13,146 bases of DNA. It comes from G963677915 sp963677915. GTDB lineage: Bacteria; Bacillota; Clostridia; Lachnospirales; Vallitaleaceae. The stretch lies in NCBI GenBank assembly GCA_963677915.2, contig CAXXGE010000051.1, forward strand, positions 1-13,146. Reading direction: 5' to 3'. This document shows positions 12,471 through 13,146 of this stretch, piece by piece (the stretch's first letter is position 1; the number at the start of each line of letters is the position of its first letter). The notes under the pieces were generated by a model. The model was not told where the DNA came from. It did not search any database and was given only the letters and a program-made list of their open reading frames with translations. Position numbers and translations under genes: made by a program.

Positions 12471-12908
12471 TCACTTGTTTTGTTCAGACGTTGAAAGGCA
12501 TCTGGGACAGATGCCCTTGAAATACACTTTCTTGTCGTTGATTTTGAAATCATGCAGTTCATCGGATGTCAGACAATTCATGTTGATAGCGAAGTTGTAG
12601 ATGCTGCCGCAGGATTCGCACTTGAAATGACCGTGGTCTTCCACTTCGATGTCATACCGTGTTTCGTTGTCCTCGATGGAAATGACTTTAACAATGCCCG
12701 CATCAGCAAGCACCTTCAGTGTGTTGTAGACTGTCGTTTTCGATAGTGTCGGAATATCCTTCTGCAGGTCTGTGAATATCCTGTCCACCGTGGGATGGTT
12801 CAGGTTGTCCGCAAGGTATTCAAGCACTTTCAGGCGCTGAAATGATAGCTGGATGTCCTTTTCAATCAGTATGTTCTTCAGGTCGTCAATCGAAGCCCTC
12901 ATTGCCAT
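12471..12908 (-). CDS. perR: Fur-family regulator, PerR-like
   Basis: This 145-residue metalloregulator combines a winged-helix DNA-binding domain (SFQRLKVLEYL, TLSKTTVYNTLKVLADAG) with a dimerisation domain. The zinc site is intact: C97xxC100 and C134xxC137. Regulatory metal ligands of Bacillus PerR are matched by H38, D86, H92 and H94, but the position of Asp104 is Asn (N105 in SIYNF). It precedes katG by 14 nt, the typical position of a peroxide-responsive repressor, so it probably controls this operon, itself included. Start choice is uncertain: GTG 12911, ATG 12908 and ATG 12902 are all in frame; AGGA is 4 nt from 12908 and 10 nt from 12902. It could also be a Fur or another metal-sensing member; context favours PerR. 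Confidence 0.88.
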   Translation of the reverse strand: MAMRASIDDLKNILIEKDIQLSFQRLKVLEYLADNLNHPTVDRIFTDLQKDIPTLSKTTVYNTLKVLADAGIVKVISIEDNETRYDIEVEDHGHFKCESCGSIYNFAINMNCLTSDELHDFKINDKKVYFKGICPRCLSTSEQNK

Positions 12909-12964
12909 CACATCCTGTTTTTGTCATTTGTCATTAAAGTGTAACCATTACAAAGTTGAAATGC

Positions 12965-12981
12965 TTATAAGGTTATTATAC
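12965..12981. promoter_or_regulatory. PerR-box-like inverted repeat upstream of perR
   Basis: On the plus strand TTATAAG (12965-12971) and ATTATAC (12975-12981) each match 6 of 7 bases of the PerR half-sites TTATAAT/ATTATAA, but they are 3 bp apart instead of 1. The repeat includes a TATAAT on the minus strand (12975-12980) that could be a -10, though no good -35 accompanies it. It lies about 57 bp before the perR start. It is a candidate for autoregulation, but AT-rich sequence makes chance matches likely. Confidence 0.35.
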
Positions 12982-12994
12982 GCCTTTAATGAAT

Positions 12995-13028
12995 AAAAAA
13001 ATACCCTACCATAAAAATAAAGTAGGGT
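12995..13028 (-). terminator. Intrinsic terminator of tRNA-Thr
   Basis: On the minus strand ACCCTAC (13028-13022) pairs with GTAGGGT (13009-13003) over 7 bp around a 12-nt AT-rich loop, and is followed after one A by seven T residues (A run at 12995-13001). It begins 5 nt after the tRNA and separates it from perR. Confidence 0.85.
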
Positions 13029-13032
13029 TTGA

Positions 13033-13103
13033 AGCTGGTGGTGGAATTGAACCCACAACCCCGTCATTACGAGTGACGTGCTCTGCCATTGAGCCACACC
13101 AGC
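13033..13103 (-). tRNA. tRNA-Thr (anticodon CGT), T stem irregular
   Basis: The minus strand gives a perfect acceptor GCTGGTG/CACCAGC, a D arm GCTC/GAGC, and an anticodon stem CGTCA/TGACG with loop CTCGTAA, so anticodon CGT (reads ACG). The variable loop is GGGTT. The T arm reads GTGGG, TTCAATT, CCAC: one C short of the CCCAC needed for a 5-bp stem with a 7-nt loop, giving a total of 71 nt. The discriminator is T and CCA is not encoded. All other parts are normal, so it is either a functional tRNA with a 4-bp or wobble-closed T stem, a recent pseudogene, or a base-calling error. Confidence 0.8.
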
Positions 13104-13146
13104 GCTATATGATTATCTAGTCTACTACTCAAAACCGATGTCGTCA
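13104..13146. other. Window edge upstream of tRNA-Thr
   Basis: These 43 nt contain no gene. A TTGAGT and AT-rich hexamers are present on the minus strand, but no pair is spaced to start transcription just before the tRNA, so its promoter probably lies outside the window or before another tRNA in the same transcript. Confidence 0.4.

Noticed and set aside
10315..12474. GTG at 12474 as katG start
   Set aside because: It would translate the AAGGAGG ribosome-binding site (K-E-E); ATG 12456 has correct spacing to that site.

Overview
The window (about 50% GC) looks like chromosome of an anaerobic Bacillota, most likely a clostridial lineage. The evidence is strong Shine-Dalgarno sites (AGGAGG type), sigma-A-like promoters, a Bacillus-type LexA box, a CIRCE/HrcA operator, a PerR-type regulator, and several rubrerythrins and rubredoxins typical of anaerobes coping with oxygen. 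The species cannot be named from the sequence alone. No phage, transposon, CRISPR or toxin cassette was seen, and no gene-free stretch exceeds 300 bases.

Left part (1-1900), minus strand: tRNA-Pro(GGG) with its own promoter and terminator, then an operon of a Y-family DNA polymerase (dinB type) followed by an 87-residue protein. The polymerase promoter has a perfect LexA box inside its 17-bp spacer, so this is an SOS unit. On the plus strand, 1943-3521 carries nfeD, the flotillin floA and an overlapping 52-codon ORF: a membrane-organisation operon. It is followed by a CIRCE-controlled small heat-shock protein (3655-4101) whose terminator is shared with the convergent gene.

Middle part (4156-8089), all minus strand: a rubrerythrin coupled to a small His/Lys-rich protein under a good promoter; a DUF815 AAA ATPase overlapping a DUF362/ferredoxin protein; and an uncharacterised 182-residue protein whose ribosome-binding site can be folded into a hairpin.

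Right part (8195-12908), minus strand: a compact oxidative-stress operon, in transcription order perR, katG (catalase-peroxidase), a DUF454 membrane protein, a double-rubredoxin protein with a decayed erythrin-like middle, and a polyferredoxin fused in frame to a rubrerythrin that also has its own internal start. Spacings are 20 nt or less, with some overlaps. Together these genes would sense peroxide (PerR), remove it (KatG, rubrerythrins) and supply electrons (rubredoxin and ferredoxin modules). The window ends with a tRNA-Thr(CGT)-like gene with an irregular T arm.

The most notable items are the ferredoxin-rubrerythrin read-through with an internal start, the dead erythrin domain between two rubredoxin modules, a PerR with Asn at the position of the peroxide-sensing Asp104, the small ORF after floA, the SD-masking hairpin at 8101-8146, and the T-stem defect in tRNA-Thr.
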